NCBI RefSeq assembly: GCF_002260525.1
Contig: NZ_MRYI01000001.1
Coordinates: 1 to 64,000, forward strand
DNA from: Hahella sp. CCB-MM4
GTDB taxonomy: Bacteria; Pseudomonadota; Gammaproteobacteria; Pseudomonadales; Oleiphilaceae
Reading direction: 5' to 3'
Length of the DNA: 64,000 nucleotides
Part shown: positions 34,125 to 42,706 of the stretch, one piece after another
Layout of the letters: every line of letters begins with the position of its first letter
How positions within the stretch are numbered: the stretch's first letter is position 1
Program-made: the position numbers and the translations under genes
Notes under the pieces: model-generated
What the model was told of the DNA's origin: nothing
The model's database searches: none
Seen by the model: only the letters and a program-made list of their open reading frames with translations

Positions 34125-34837
34125 TAGTTTCTCCTGAGTATGTTAAGTTGATCGACAGATAAAGCCTAACCCACTGATATCAGCCAGTAGACAAATATCG
34201 AAAAATTAGATGTCAAAGTGTTGTCTCTTAATGAGAGTAGGAGGTGATGATACTACTGGACTTACGGCTTGCCCAATTGCCACCGAATTATGAATTAAAT
34301 CCACTTTTACCATTTATTCTTCCCTGATAGAAAGCAAATCTGGTGAATCTTATTTTCATTTTTCTTACTGAAGTAAACCAAAATAGTCTAATGAAATTTA
34401 ATTCAGGTAATCATATCCGGCATTATTGGACCTTCAAGAAACCATAGATGTGAATTTCAGAATTAGTTATCAAATTATATTACTAATGCAACAATTCCCG
34501 AAGGTCATAACACGTCAATTTTACTAAAGTATAGTTAAAAGAACCATTTAGCCTCATACTAGGCTTTTATCCGCTGACTATAATAACGAATGCCGTTCCG
34601 CGTGCCTATGATGAAGTCCAAAACTCTTCTTACTTCTGTTATGTGTCCACCAGCGATGATCTATTTCCCCCCCCCTTTAGCATCCTGCTGGACGTTTTTC
34701 TCTGATATCTATATCCAGGGTTAGAAAGCGTTTCCGTCGGCATACCCCGCAAGGGCCTTTGCCCAGACATCAGGCTTTCCCCTCGGTAGCTCTACTTCTC
34801 GGCTCGCCCCATTCCCTCCTACTCCTTTGAATTCAAC
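34125..34837. other. Gene-poor 0.7-kb stretch between the glycan locus and the next genes
   Basis: No credible gene, RNA or mobile element was recognised in this 713-bp stretch. The left part is A+T-rich and should carry the NulO-operon promoter; the right part is richer in G+C. A run of nine C sits at 34667-34675. A minus-strand frame near 34560-34665 reads RWWTHNRSKKSFGLHHRH, possibly decayed coding sequence, but no family could be assigned. The stretch marks an apparent change in base composition. Confidence 0.5.
34667..34675. repeat. Nine-C homopolymer tract
   Basis: A perfect run of nine C lies in the intergenic stretch upstream of the NeuB operon, 543 bases before its start codon. Tracts of this length can slip; here it lies outside any recognised gene. 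Confidence 0.9.
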
Positions 34838-35788
34838 TCACACAAACCCGGCCGTTACCGGGGCATGATCAGGTACGACACCGACAACATTGGGGTTACT
34901 GTCAGTCAGGTTGGGAGAATCGTCATTTAATATAGAGACTTGTGGCACCTGGCGTAGTCCTGCCTGATTTCTCGGCATCAATTGGGCGCTTGCGAGGATA
35001 TGGTCCAGCAACTCCTCTTCACCGTTGTGTTTCCGGGTCCAGCGCTTGTCTTTGTCTACCAGATTCGTCACATTGAACAGCCTCTGGCTGTCTCCCTGGT
35101 CACTTCGCTGAAATGCGCCGGAGGCTCTGTCTGCATCTTCCGGCCCCTTCGGCTGGCTGCCCGGCGGGCCATATAATAATTGGGTAGTAGCAGACTCGTG
35201 GACATCGTTGAAATCGCCAAGAATGACAAGACTCCGGTCATCCGCCAGCAACCCGGATGCATGCTCCCTGATGCTGACAGCTTCGGCACTTCGACGCTGA
35301 AGAGCATAGAAGGCCGTCTGAGCCCTCAGAGATTCATCCGTCGTGGAAAAATGCCCTCCGAATGTCAGGAGTTTTGACTTCATATGCGCGGTAATAATGT
35401 CCAGTTCACCACCGTTATAGGGCAGAGTTACCTGCAGCGCGGGTCTGGAAAACTTCGTCGCGATCTCCACATTACCGCTGCTATCAAAGTGATGAACGCT
35501 TTCCCCCGGTGGTAGTATCCAGGCATTAATTTCACGGGTACTGATTGCCTGATCGCGGGTTAACATGGCGACCCGGTTGTGCCGACCATCAGGGGTAGCG
35601 GCATATGCATGAAAGCCGAGAGCATCTGCGAGTTCTTCCAGAGCATCCGCATCCAGAACCTCCTGCAGGGCCACCACGTCAGATCCCAGGGCCTGCAATG
35701 TATTCTTCAGATAATTCAGCTTTTCCTGGTAGACGGTACTGGCTTTAGTGAAGTTTTGTACGTTCCAGGTTGTAATCTTGATGGGCAT
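34838..35788 (-). CDS. Endonuclease/exonuclease/phosphatase family protein
   Basis: This ~316-residue protein has the DNase I-like fold: ITTWNVQNFTKA, DVVALQEVLD (metal-binding Glu), TAHMKSKLL, VILGDFNDVHES and PDHAPVTAG. The start chosen is ATG at 35786-35788, eight bases after AGGA; the longer frame has no ribosome site. No signal peptide is evident, so it could be an intracellular nuclease or phosphodiesterase. No partner is visible; the next gene upstream is divergent. Confidence 0.85.
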   Translation of the reverse strand: MPIKITTWNVQNFTKASTVYQEKLNYLKNTLQALGSDVVALQEVLDADALEELADALGFHAYAATPDGRHNRVAMLTRDQAISTREINAWILPPGESVHHFDSSGNVEIATKFSRPALQVTLPYNGGELDIITAHMKSKLLTFGGHFSTTDESLRAQTAFYALQRRSAEAVSIREHASGLLADDRSLVILGDFNDVHESATTQLLYGPPGSQPKGPEDADRASGAFQRSDQGDSQRLFNVTNLVDKDKRWTRKHNGEEELLDHILASAQLMPRNQAGLRQVPQVSILNDDSPNLTDSNPNVVGVVPDHAPVTAGFV

Positions 35789-36035
35789 GATCGAGTCCTC
35801 TAGACAGGTTTGCATCCATACTGCAGCCAGGAAATTACAACACGAGGACTATTGGACAATATCTCATCATTGAGAACCTTCCCTGGCGCTATTGCAACAG
35901 ATTTTTATCATCGCCAGGATCAAAGGCCGGATGATGGAGGCCGTCAATCAATTGCTTTGCCTTCACGAGTTTGATGCAATAGCGAACAAGCTAAACTGTT
36001 GATTAGGATCCGTATACACAACAGGCAGGAGCACC

Positions 36036-36794
36036 ATGACCGCCAGCAAAGTCCGGTTTCGTTTTTATGAGGAACTTAACGATTTCCTCCCCCCGGAACG
36101 AAAGAAACGGGATTTCGACTATGCGTTTGACGGTAAACCCTCGGTGAAGGACGCCATAGAAACCTGCCGGATCCCACATACTGAGGTCGACCTGATAATA
36201 GCCAATGGGGCGTCTGTGGGTTTTGACTATCACCTGAAAGATGGCGACCGAATAGCGGTTTATCCAGTATTCGAAAGCATTGATATCACCCCCATCGTTA
36301 AACTCCGCGACAAGCCTCTACGGAAAACCCGTTTTATTCTGGATGTCCACCTTGGGACACTGGCTCGCCATCTCCGGCTGCTGGGAATGGATGTTAAATA
36401 TCGCAATGACTATGAAGACGAGGAGATCGTCAGGGAAGCCCTGGAAGAGCACAGAATTATCCTGACCCGGGACCGGCTGCTGCTGTGCCGAAAGGCGGTT
36501 ACGCATGGATACTTCCTGCGTTCTACGCATCCGCCGGAGCAAGTCGCCGAAGTCATCCGGCGTTTTGATCTGGTAGATTCACTGCAGCCATTCCGTTATT
36601 GCATGCAGTGCAACGGCGAGATACATCGGGTCGATAAAAGCGAGATAGAGGATCAGTTACTCCCTAGAACCCGCAAATACTACGACGTCTTTTATCGATG
36701 CAGCCAATGCGGAAAAGTCTATTGGGAAGGCCCTCATTTTGAAGGCCTGGCCCGCCAGGTGGAGCAATTTGTCAACGGCGATACCGAGAATTGA
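36036..36794 (+). CDS. Mut7-C RNase-domain protein with ubiquitin-like N-terminus
   Basis: This 252-residue protein starts with a ThiS-like ubiquitin-fold domain (VRFRFYEELNDFLPPERKKRD...VGFDYHLKDGDRIAVYP), then a Mut7-C PIN-type RNase domain (RFILDVHLGTLARHLRLLGMDVKYRNDYEDEEI, with acidic residues and ILTRDRLLL) and a zinc-ribbon (YCMQCNGEI...YRCSQCGKVYW with two CxxC pairs). The family is widespread but poorly characterised; RNA cleavage is a prediction. It converges on the tyrosine-kinase gene with a 20-base gap. Confidence 0.9.
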   Translation: MTASKVRFRFYEELNDFLPPERKKRDFDYAFDGKPSVKDAIETCRIPHTEVDLIIANGASVGFDYHLKDGDRIAVYPVFESIDITPIVKLRDKPLRKTRFILDVHLGTLARHLRLLGMDVKYRNDYEDEEIVREALEEHRIILTRDRLLLCRKAVTHGYFLRSTHPPEQVAEVIRRFDLVDSLQPFRYCMQCNGEIHRVDKSEIEDQLLPRTRKYYDVFYRCSQCGKVYWEGPHFEGLARQVEQFVNGDTEN

Positions 36795-36818
36795 TTCTCT
36801 GGCGGGGGATCGAATCAA
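36791..36818. terminator. Weak bidirectional hairpin between convergent genes
   Basis: TTGATTC (36791-36797) and GAATCAA (36812-36818) form a perfect seven-bp stem around a 14-base loop. It lies across the stop of the Mut7-C gene and the stop of the convergent tyrosine-kinase gene. There is no T run, so termination is only possible, not shown. Confidence 0.35.
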
Positions 36819-39217
36819 ACGATGCCGGTTGGTTCTTTGCGCTGAATTGTGATCAATGGTTCTTCAGGTACTTTGGTTTCGCTACTTTCCGGTTCGGTAT
36901 AAGTCGGGTATTTACGCTGTTCGAACTGCTTTTTCAAAGACACCGAACTCACCTGATTCAGCACCACCCCGGCAATAGCCCCCTCGGCTTCCTGCAAACG
37001 TCTGACACCTTCCTGAATTTTGGGCACCTGGGTTTCACCCGCTTTGACCACATAGATAATCGTGTCAGCAAACTCAGACAGGATTGTCGCATCACTGCCG
37101 GCTAACGTTGGACCAGTGTCGATAATGATTCGATCATGCAGTTTCTTCAACACCGCCAGAACCATTTGAAACTTGCGGCTTGAAAGCACTTCTTCAGGAT
37201 TTCCGGGAGGACTTCCGGCTGGCATCACAGAGGCTCTGGTACCTTTCAGCGGATGCAGGCACTGCTCTATTTCAGCCGTGTTGGCAATGAGATCCGTCAG
37301 ACCGGGAGCGTTGAGAGAGATATTCAAAGACGCGGCCAGCATGGATCGGCGCAGATCAGCATCCATCAACAGCACTTCTTCATGTTTACCCAGAGCTTCC
37401 GCCAGATTCAGTGCCAGTGTGCTTTTACCTTCCCCCTGCTGGGAAGAAGTCACCAGGATGACCTTACAGGTGCGATCCACCCGCGACAGGATCAAACTGG
37501 TGCGAAGGCTACGTACGGCCTCAGCAAAGGGGCTATCCGCGGAGGATTGGACGCCCTCATATATTGGCGACTCTCCTTGTCCGTCTGTTGAACCGGTGTT
37601 TTCAGCTATCGGCAGTGACCCCAACACAGGCAAATGGAGAAATTCATCCACCTGATTGGTCTGCTGGATAGTGTTGTCCCGAAGGCTTCGCATCCAGGCC
37701 CTGGCAATACCGACCATCAATGCCGCAATGCCCAGAATAAGATATACCAGGAGAGTATCCGGTTTGGACGGTAATCCCGGTGTCACTGCCGAATCCACCA
37801 CCCGGGCATTCTTGACCGTAGCCCCGGGAATCGGAGTCGGAATTTCGCGAACCCTCGTCATAAGACCTTCATAAAGCGTACGATTGCTTTCTACCTCCTG
37901 GGTCAGCTCCGAAATCAACTGCATTTCCAGCTCACTCTGGCGCGATATCACTTGCTCCGCATCCTGCAGTCTCTGTCTTGCCATGGATAGCTGCCTGCTG
38001 CTGGCTCTTTCCTTCTCCAATGCAGCCTGATACTCAGACTCAACATCCAACGCGGCATCCAGCAATTGAGTTTCCAGATCTTTCTTGAAGCCAGTCAGCT
38101 CAGCCTGGGCAGAAATCATCTTGGGATGCTTGGCGCCATAGGTTTTGGCAAGTTCATCCACTCTGGACTGAGCATTTTTTTGACGTTCGAGCGCAGCGGC
38201 AACTAATGGTCGTCCCACAATTTCCGGCAGCTGGAGGAGGTATTCAACAGGTGGTGGTGCGCCAAATATCACCACCCTGTCATAGATGTTTTCCGCCTCA
38301 ATCCTGGCTCTTTTCAGCGCAACATTACGAACGGTCAGCTCAGCGATGACTTCATCATTGTCGCGACCTCCCTGACCCTGGTCGTTCTGGCCCGGGTCTG
38401 AAGCCTCCTCGATCCCGTCTGCTTGCTGAGGATCAACAAATTGCTGAAAACGATTCAATCGAGCTTCAGATTCCAGTAACCGTTGATGTACCGCTTCCAG
38501 ATCCTCTGACGATAGGGCTTCCCCCTCCACCGCCTGCGCCGTTTCCACGGTCATATAGGTTGATATGTATTGATCTGCCACGGCATTGGCAACTCGAGCC
38601 GCCATCTCCGGATCAAAAGCGCTGAAGCGAATATCCACCAGTTGGGTATTACGTACAGGTTCAACTGAGAGTCTTTCCATAAAAATGGCGACAACCTGCT
38701 CCAGGGGAATCGAGGGGGCTACACCCTCCACAGGTTGCTCCGGCGTCTCATCATTATCTGCATCCATCGGCCAAAGGGATTTCAGCCAACGCATGAGAAG
38801 GAATTCATCCAAAGCCAGCGGGGTTTGCATTTCAGGATTGAATTCAGCCTGTTCCGTCAGATTGAGTTCAGCAACGACCGCTTCAGCAAGGCTACGCGAG
38901 CGCAATATTTCGTGCTGGGTTTGCAGAAAGCTTTGAACTTCCTCGTCCTTATTAGAGCTTTTGCTACCGTCTTTAGACAAGGTAACAGCTTTGGACAGGA
39001 CTGCAGGACGCTCAATCAATAGGGTTGCAGTTGCCTGATATACCGGTCTGACGCCGCTGAGCCCCAGATAACCCGCCAATAAGGACAACATCACCAGAAA
39101 CAGTATGCCGCGCTTATACTTTAGAATGGCTGCACCCAGTCTCCCTGGGTCAATAATTGGATGACCAGCGGAAGGTTTCTTTACCCGCTGAATCGGTTCT
39201 GCCCTTAGATTTTCCAT
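36815..39217 (-). CDS. Wzc-like chain-length regulator and bacterial tyrosine kinase
   Basis: This 800-residue inner-membrane protein has an N-terminal Wzz domain (helix LFLVMLSLLAGYLGLSG, then VYQATATLLIERP), a long coiled-coil periplasmic part, a second membrane helix (LLVYLILGIAALMVGIARA) and a C-terminal BY-kinase: Walker A SSQQGEGKSTLALNLAEAL, Walker A' EEVLLMDADLRRS, Walker B RIIIDTGPTLAGSDATIL. The tail has only a few tyrosines (KYPTYTE). It probably controls export of a polysaccharide with the wza-like gene, which it follows by one base. It is separate from the wzx/wzy locus. Confidence 0.93.
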   Translation of the reverse strand: MENLRAEPIQRVKKPSAGHPIIDPGRLGAAILKYKRGILFLVMLSLLAGYLGLSGVRPVYQATATLLIERPAVLSKAVTLSKDGSKSSNKDEEVQSFLQTQHEILRSRSLAEAVVAELNLTEQAEFNPEMQTPLALDEFLLMRWLKSLWPMDADNDETPEQPVEGVAPSIPLEQVVAIFMERLSVEPVRNTQLVDIRFSAFDPEMAARVANAVADQYISTYMTVETAQAVEGEALSSEDLEAVHQRLLESEARLNRFQQFVDPQQADGIEEASDPGQNDQGQGGRDNDEVIAELTVRNVALKRARIEAENIYDRVVIFGAPPPVEYLLQLPEIVGRPLVAAALERQKNAQSRVDELAKTYGAKHPKMISAQAELTGFKKDLETQLLDAALDVESEYQAALEKERASSRQLSMARQRLQDAEQVISRQSELEMQLISELTQEVESNRTLYEGLMTRVREIPTPIPGATVKNARVVDSAVTPGLPSKPDTLLVYLILGIAALMVGIARAWMRSLRDNTIQQTNQVDEFLHLPVLGSLPIAENTGSTDGQGESPIYEGVQSSADSPFAEAVRSLRTSLILSRVDRTCKVILVTSSQQGEGKSTLALNLAEALGKHEEVLLMDADLRRSMLAASLNISLNAPGLTDLIANTAEIEQCLHPLKGTRASVMPAGSPPGNPEEVLSSRKFQMVLAVLKKLHDRIIIDTGPTLAGSDATILSEFADTIIYVVKAGETQVPKIQEGVRRLQEAEGAIAGVVLNQVSSVSLKKQFEQRKYPTYTEPESSETKVPEEPLITIQRKEPTGIV

Positions 39218-39793
39218 CTAGAAAAAGCTCTCCTTCACAATGATGGTATCGCCCGGTTTCAGGCGTACATCCTGACTTGCTGGATGTGGCGTCTTGGCAG
39301 GATCGTTTTCTGAGATGAGCTGGATCTCGTCTTCAGCGGCGTCGTCAGTGAATCCGCCGGCCAGAGAAATGGCCGTTCGAACGGTCAGGCCGGGCTGATA
39401 GGCATAACCTCCGGGATTCTTTACTTCTCCACTGATATAGAACTGTCGATATTCCAATACGGTGACACTGACACGTGGATCTACCAGATATCCCTGCTTT
39501 AGCCCCTGCGCAATCTGCGCCTGCATTTGATCCAGGGTCTTCCCCACCGGTTTGATTTCCCCCAGAAACGGATAATCTATTGAGTCAGCCTCACCTAGTC
39601 TGGCTTCCAGGGTTAAATCGTTTTCACCATACACCTGTATTCGTATCAGGTCTCCCGGCCCCAGCTTATACTGTTCAATTGCCGATACCGGCTCCTCGGC
39701 ATGGCTATTCGACACAACACTCATTAGCAATAAAACGGCAAACAATACAAAATTAACTGTCACGAATCTTTTTGACAGCGCAAAGCAATCCAT
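39218..39793 (-). CDS. Wza-like polysaccharide export protein, short form
   Basis: This 191-residue secreted protein has a signal peptide (VLFAVLLLMSVVSNSHAEE) and Poly_export and SLBB domains (YKLGPGDLIRIQVYGENDLTLEARLGEADSIDYPFLGEI; FYISGEVKNPGGYAYQPGLTVRTAISLAGGF). It lacks a lipobox and the outer-membrane C-terminal helix of full Wza. Such short forms act with Wzc-type kinases. It is the first gene of the two-gene operon with the kinase. Confidence 0.93.
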   Translation of the reverse strand: MDCFALSKRFVTVNFVLFAVLLLMSVVSNSHAEEPVSAIEQYKLGPGDLIRIQVYGENDLTLEARLGEADSIDYPFLGEIKPVGKTLDQMQAQIAQGLKQGYLVDPRVSVTVLEYRQFYISGEVKNPGGYAYQPGLTVRTAISLAGGFTDDAAEDEIQLISENDPAKTPHPASQDVRLKPGDTIIVKESFF

Positions 39794-39978
39794 TCAAGGG
39801 GCCTCTCAGAACATTTCCCTAACCTGACAATATGATTCCATGATATTTACTTTTCATCCACTGGCTAAATGCCCTAGGGTCTGTTGGTGAAAATAGCGCC
39901 ATCCTCGTCGCAGACTGACCAAAATTCCGTCTTAATCCATGCTACTCTCCCGCAACCTTAACCATTCGGAGACGATTC

Positions 39979-40386
39979 ATGCAGGCCAACACCATTAGAT
40001 TGATTGAAGATTATTACGCTGCCTTTAACGCCGGGGATATGGCGCGGTTTCTTGATCTTCTAAGTGATGATGTCGTTCACGATATCAACCAGTGTTCCCG
40101 CCAAACAGGTAAAGAGGCATTCGCCGCCTTCATGAGTAAGATGAACGAATGCTACCGGGAGAAGTTGGAAGATATTGTCGTGATGGCAAATAAGGATGGC
40201 TCTCGGGCTGCCGCAGAATTCGTCGTTCTGGGTGAGTATCTGGCTTCCGACGAAGGCCTGCCGCCTGCAGATGGCCAGTCCTATCAATTGGCTGCCGGGG
40301 CATTTTTTGAAGTCCGCGATGGAAGAATTGTCCGCGTCACCAACTACTATAACCTCGGAGATTGGATCGCCCAGGTATCCAACTAG
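39979..40386 (+). CDS. SnoaL-like/ketosteroid-isomerase-fold protein
   Basis: This 135-residue cytosolic protein fits the SnoaL/NTF2-like fold (IEDYYAAFNAGDMARFLDLLSDDVVHDINQ; FFEVRDGRIVRVTNYYNLGDWI). Similar small proteins are steroid-delta-isomerase-related. No substrate can be inferred. It is read divergently from the Wza-like gene and is followed by a short tandem repeat. Confidence 0.88.
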   Translation: MQANTIRLIEDYYAAFNAGDMARFLDLLSDDVVHDINQCSRQTGKEAFAAFMSKMNECYREKLEDIVVMANKDGSRAAAEFVVLGEYLASDEGLPPADGQSYQLAAGAFFEVRDGRIVRVTNYYNLGDWIAQVSN

Positions 40387-40691
40387 CGATCAACCAACAA
40401 CTCAAGTCCCCCACTGGTTGATAGAAGTCCGACACTGGTTGATAGAAGTCCGCTAGGGAAGATTCTGGCGGACATCCTCTCCTGCAACGCCATTCAGGAA
40501 CGCCATCACCACTCTTTCATACTCGGCTCTCTGCGCTCCTGCCACAAGCATCACCAAGCTCCCGGACACCCAAAAGCAGCATAAGTATAAGTGTTAACGC
40601 GAAGTTCACTAATCTGTACTATGGTTATAAGGTAATCCAAACGTTATAGTCCATTTGTGCTATAAATGATTGATTTTGGCCGAAACCAGGG
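40387..40691. other. Intergenic stretch with a 21-bp tandem repeat
   Basis: Apart from the repeat at 40412-40453, nothing was recognised in these 305 bases. The right end, upstream of the solute-binding gene, has A+T-rich ATTTGTGCTATAAATG text that could include a -10, but no well-spaced -35 was found. Confidence 0.4.
40412..40453. repeat. Two near-perfect 21-bp tandem repeats
   Basis: CACTGGTTGATAGAAGTCCG with one trailing base occurs at 40412-40432 and again at 40433-40453, differing only in that last base. It lies 26 bases after the SnoaL-like stop. A partial upstream copy (CAACTCAAGTCC) precedes it. Confidence 0.9.
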
Positions 40692-40781
40692 TTGCCGGAA
40701 GCGATAGTGACGATGCGACAAGGACTGATGGCGCAGATCAGACAAAGCAAAAAAAGCATGATGTCCTTCAATGGTGTCGAT

Positions 40782-41540
40782 ATGCAGTTAAAAACACTTT
40801 GGGGAGTTGTTCTTGTACTTGCAGCACTCTCAAACCACGCCCTAAGCGACGACAGGCCGATCAGGGTCCGCGCTGTACTGGCAGAGGCGGACTACCCGCC
40901 CTTTTATTACGTCAAAGATGGGGAAATGACCGGTATTTCCATCGAAGTTCTGAATCATATCTCCCGTCAAATCAATCTCAATACCAGCTTTATCAGACTA
41001 TCCTGGCCACGCGTACTCAAGTCACTTGAAGACGGCTCTGTCGATCTCGTCACGACCTTTTTCAATACGGCTGAAAGAGCACCTTTTGTGGTATATACAG
41101 GTGTACCTCACGCATACGAAATCAACACATTCTTTGCTCTTAAAGGAAGTGAAGTGTCCTTTACCGGCAGACTGGAGTCACTGTCGGCGTACCGAATCGG
41201 AATGATACGGGGGTATTCCTATGGCCATAAATTTGATGAAGCGGAATATCTTCTAAAAGAACAAGTGCTGGATGAACCAACCCTGGTCAGAATGCTGGTT
41301 GGTCAGCGCTTTGATCTTGCCATCGGCAATCCATTTGCCATTCAGCTGCAGGCGCAGGCTCAGGGTTATAACGGTCAGGTGCAATTTCTACAGCCGGTTG
41401 TCGACCGTAGTCCTATTTATATGGCGGTCAGTCGTAAACACCCCAAAGCTCTGGAACTGGCATCAAAGCTCACAGGGGCCATATACGAGCTTAAACAGAC
41501 CCCAATGTACCAGTCCATGCTGAAACACTATGGAATGTGA
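40782..41540 (+). CDS. Periplasmic solute-binding protein (SBP_bac_3 family)
   Basis: The start proposed is ATG at 40782, which gives a clean signal peptide (MQLKTLWGVVLVLAALSNHA); longer frames (40692, 40758) push the hydrophobic core inward. The mature protein (~230 residues) is a two-lobe amino-acid-binding type (PPFYYVKDGEMTGISIEVLNHI; RIGMIRGYSYG; LVGQRFDLAIGNPFAIQL). No ABC genes adjoin. A similar protein is encoded convergently just downstream; the two are separated by tandem repeats. Confidence 0.85.
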   Translation: MQLKTLWGVVLVLAALSNHALSDDRPIRVRAVLAEADYPPFYYVKDGEMTGISIEVLNHISRQINLNTSFIRLSWPRVLKSLEDGSVDLVTTFFNTAERAPFVVYTGVPHAYEINTFFALKGSEVSFTGRLESLSAYRIGMIRGYSYGHKFDEAEYLLKEQVLDEPTLVRMLVGQRFDLAIGNPFAIQLQAQAQGYNGQVQFLQPVVDRSPIYMAVSRKHPKALELASKLTGAIYELKQTPMYQSMLKHYGM

Positions 41541-41605
41541 GGGCTTTTGATCTTTACGACGGGCTTTTCCGGATCTACATCGAGGCGATCCAGGTCAGCT
41601 CTTTA

Positions 41606-41693
41606 GGATATCTTGGCCAACATTGCAGACTATCTTGATCAACACTGCAGACTATCTTGATCAACACTGCGGGCCATCTTGGTCAGCACCGCA
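41606..41693. repeat. Four 22-bp tandem repeats between two convergent genes
   Basis: Copies occur at 41606-41627, 41628-41649, 41650-41671 and 41672-41693 with the pattern GACTATCTTGATCAACACTG plus two bases. Copies 2 and 3 differ at one position; outer copies are degenerate. The last ends three bases before the stop of the convergent solute-binding gene. Confidence 0.92.
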
Positions 41694-41696
41694 GGA

Positions 41697-42518
41697 TCAC
41701 TTAACTAGCAGGGAAAATTTAGGCTTACCAGAATCCGGTGTAACCAAACCAAACTTTTCCCGGATGTCTGCAAGTTTTCCGTTTTTTTCCAGAATATCCA
41801 ACCATCGATTCAGATCTTCGACGGATACAACTCCCTGTTTGCGGGTCAGAATAGTGTGACGATATTCCTGATCGCACTTTTCAGACACCAGAAACCTGCC
41901 CCTGCTGTCCGGATTGTCCCGCATGAACAGATTCAGGTATGAACGGGTCACTATCGCCACCTCGGCAATGGAAGGTCGATCGAGCAATATCAGCTGTAGA
42001 TTTCTCTCGTGATCAGAAGATAGAAATACCCGGTATTTGGTGTTGAGGTATTCATCGTCGGAAATGTAGTTGGAGAATCCATAGTGATAGCCGAGAATGC
42101 CGACCAGGCTGCGGCTGCCGACATCATTAAAGAAATTCTGGTCACGCCCCGGTTTCTCCAAGGCAACATAGACCTCCCCGCCTCCCATGAATACCCGGCT
42201 GGCCTCCAGAGGATATCCCTCCCACCCCCATATCAGGCTTTCGAACATGATGAGATCGTATTGATGACGATCAAAATCCAAATAACGTCTCTTTGGCGAT
42301 GTCAGATAAATCTCAAGCCGAATATCGCTCTGGATAGCATTGATGGCATCCACCAACGCCACTGTTGCTCCCTCATATTTAGGGCCGGCTTTGGCATGAG
42401 TGGAATAAAAATAGGGCGGAAATTCATAGGCACCGACTTTGACAGTCATCGGTTCAGCAAAGACTGCCACAGGTATCAGCAATGAGATCGCATACAGATA
42501 CCATATCTTCTTATTCAC
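41697..42518 (-). CDS. Periplasmic solute-binding protein (SBP_bac_3 family)
   Basis: This 273-residue secreted protein has a signal peptide (IWYLYAISLLIPVAVFAEP) and the amino-acid-binding-protein pattern (VKVGAYEFPPYFYSTHAKAGPKYEGATVALVDAIN; SLVGILGYHYG; IAEVAIVTRSYLN). It is an orphan with no transporter genes adjacent. It is convergent with the preceding solute-binding gene and not closely similar to it in the parts compared. Confidence 0.85.
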   Translation of the reverse strand: MNKKIWYLYAISLLIPVAVFAEPMTVKVGAYEFPPYFYSTHAKAGPKYEGATVALVDAINAIQSDIRLEIYLTSPKRRYLDFDRHQYDLIMFESLIWGWEGYPLEASRVFMGGGEVYVALEKPGRDQNFFNDVGSRSLVGILGYHYGFSNYISDDEYLNTKYRVFLSSDHERNLQLILLDRPSIAEVAIVTRSYLNLFMRDNPDSRGRFLVSEKCDQEYRHTILTRKQGVVSVEDLNRWLDILEKNGKLADIREKFGLVTPDSGKPKFSLLVK

Positions 42519-42676
42519 AAATCACCTTCCTGTGTGCCGGATACGATCAACGCTTTCTATCTTAGCCTACATTTATACAAAGGTGGCCAGTCTTAATAAA
42601 GATCAGATATAAGGGAGCGGCTCTCATGAGCACAGCAAGGTACAGCCATTGAGCGATGAGGATTAAGAGAGAAAAT

Positions 42677-42706
42677 TCAGGTATTCCAGAGTCAGGTATT
42701 CCAGAG
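42677..42706. repeat. 15-bp duplication of the DODA gene's last five codons
   Basis: Read on the minus strand, CTCTGGAATACCTGA (Leu-Trp-Asn-Thr-stop) occurs at 42692-42706 as the end of the dioxygenase gene and again, identical, at 42677-42691 immediately downstream. The repeat therefore copies the stop codon as well. Confidence 0.93.

Noticed and set aside
34560-34665. Transposase remnant in the gene-free stretch
   Set aside because: A short frame reads RWWTHNRSKKSFGLHHRH, but no family, inverted repeats or target duplication could be recognised.
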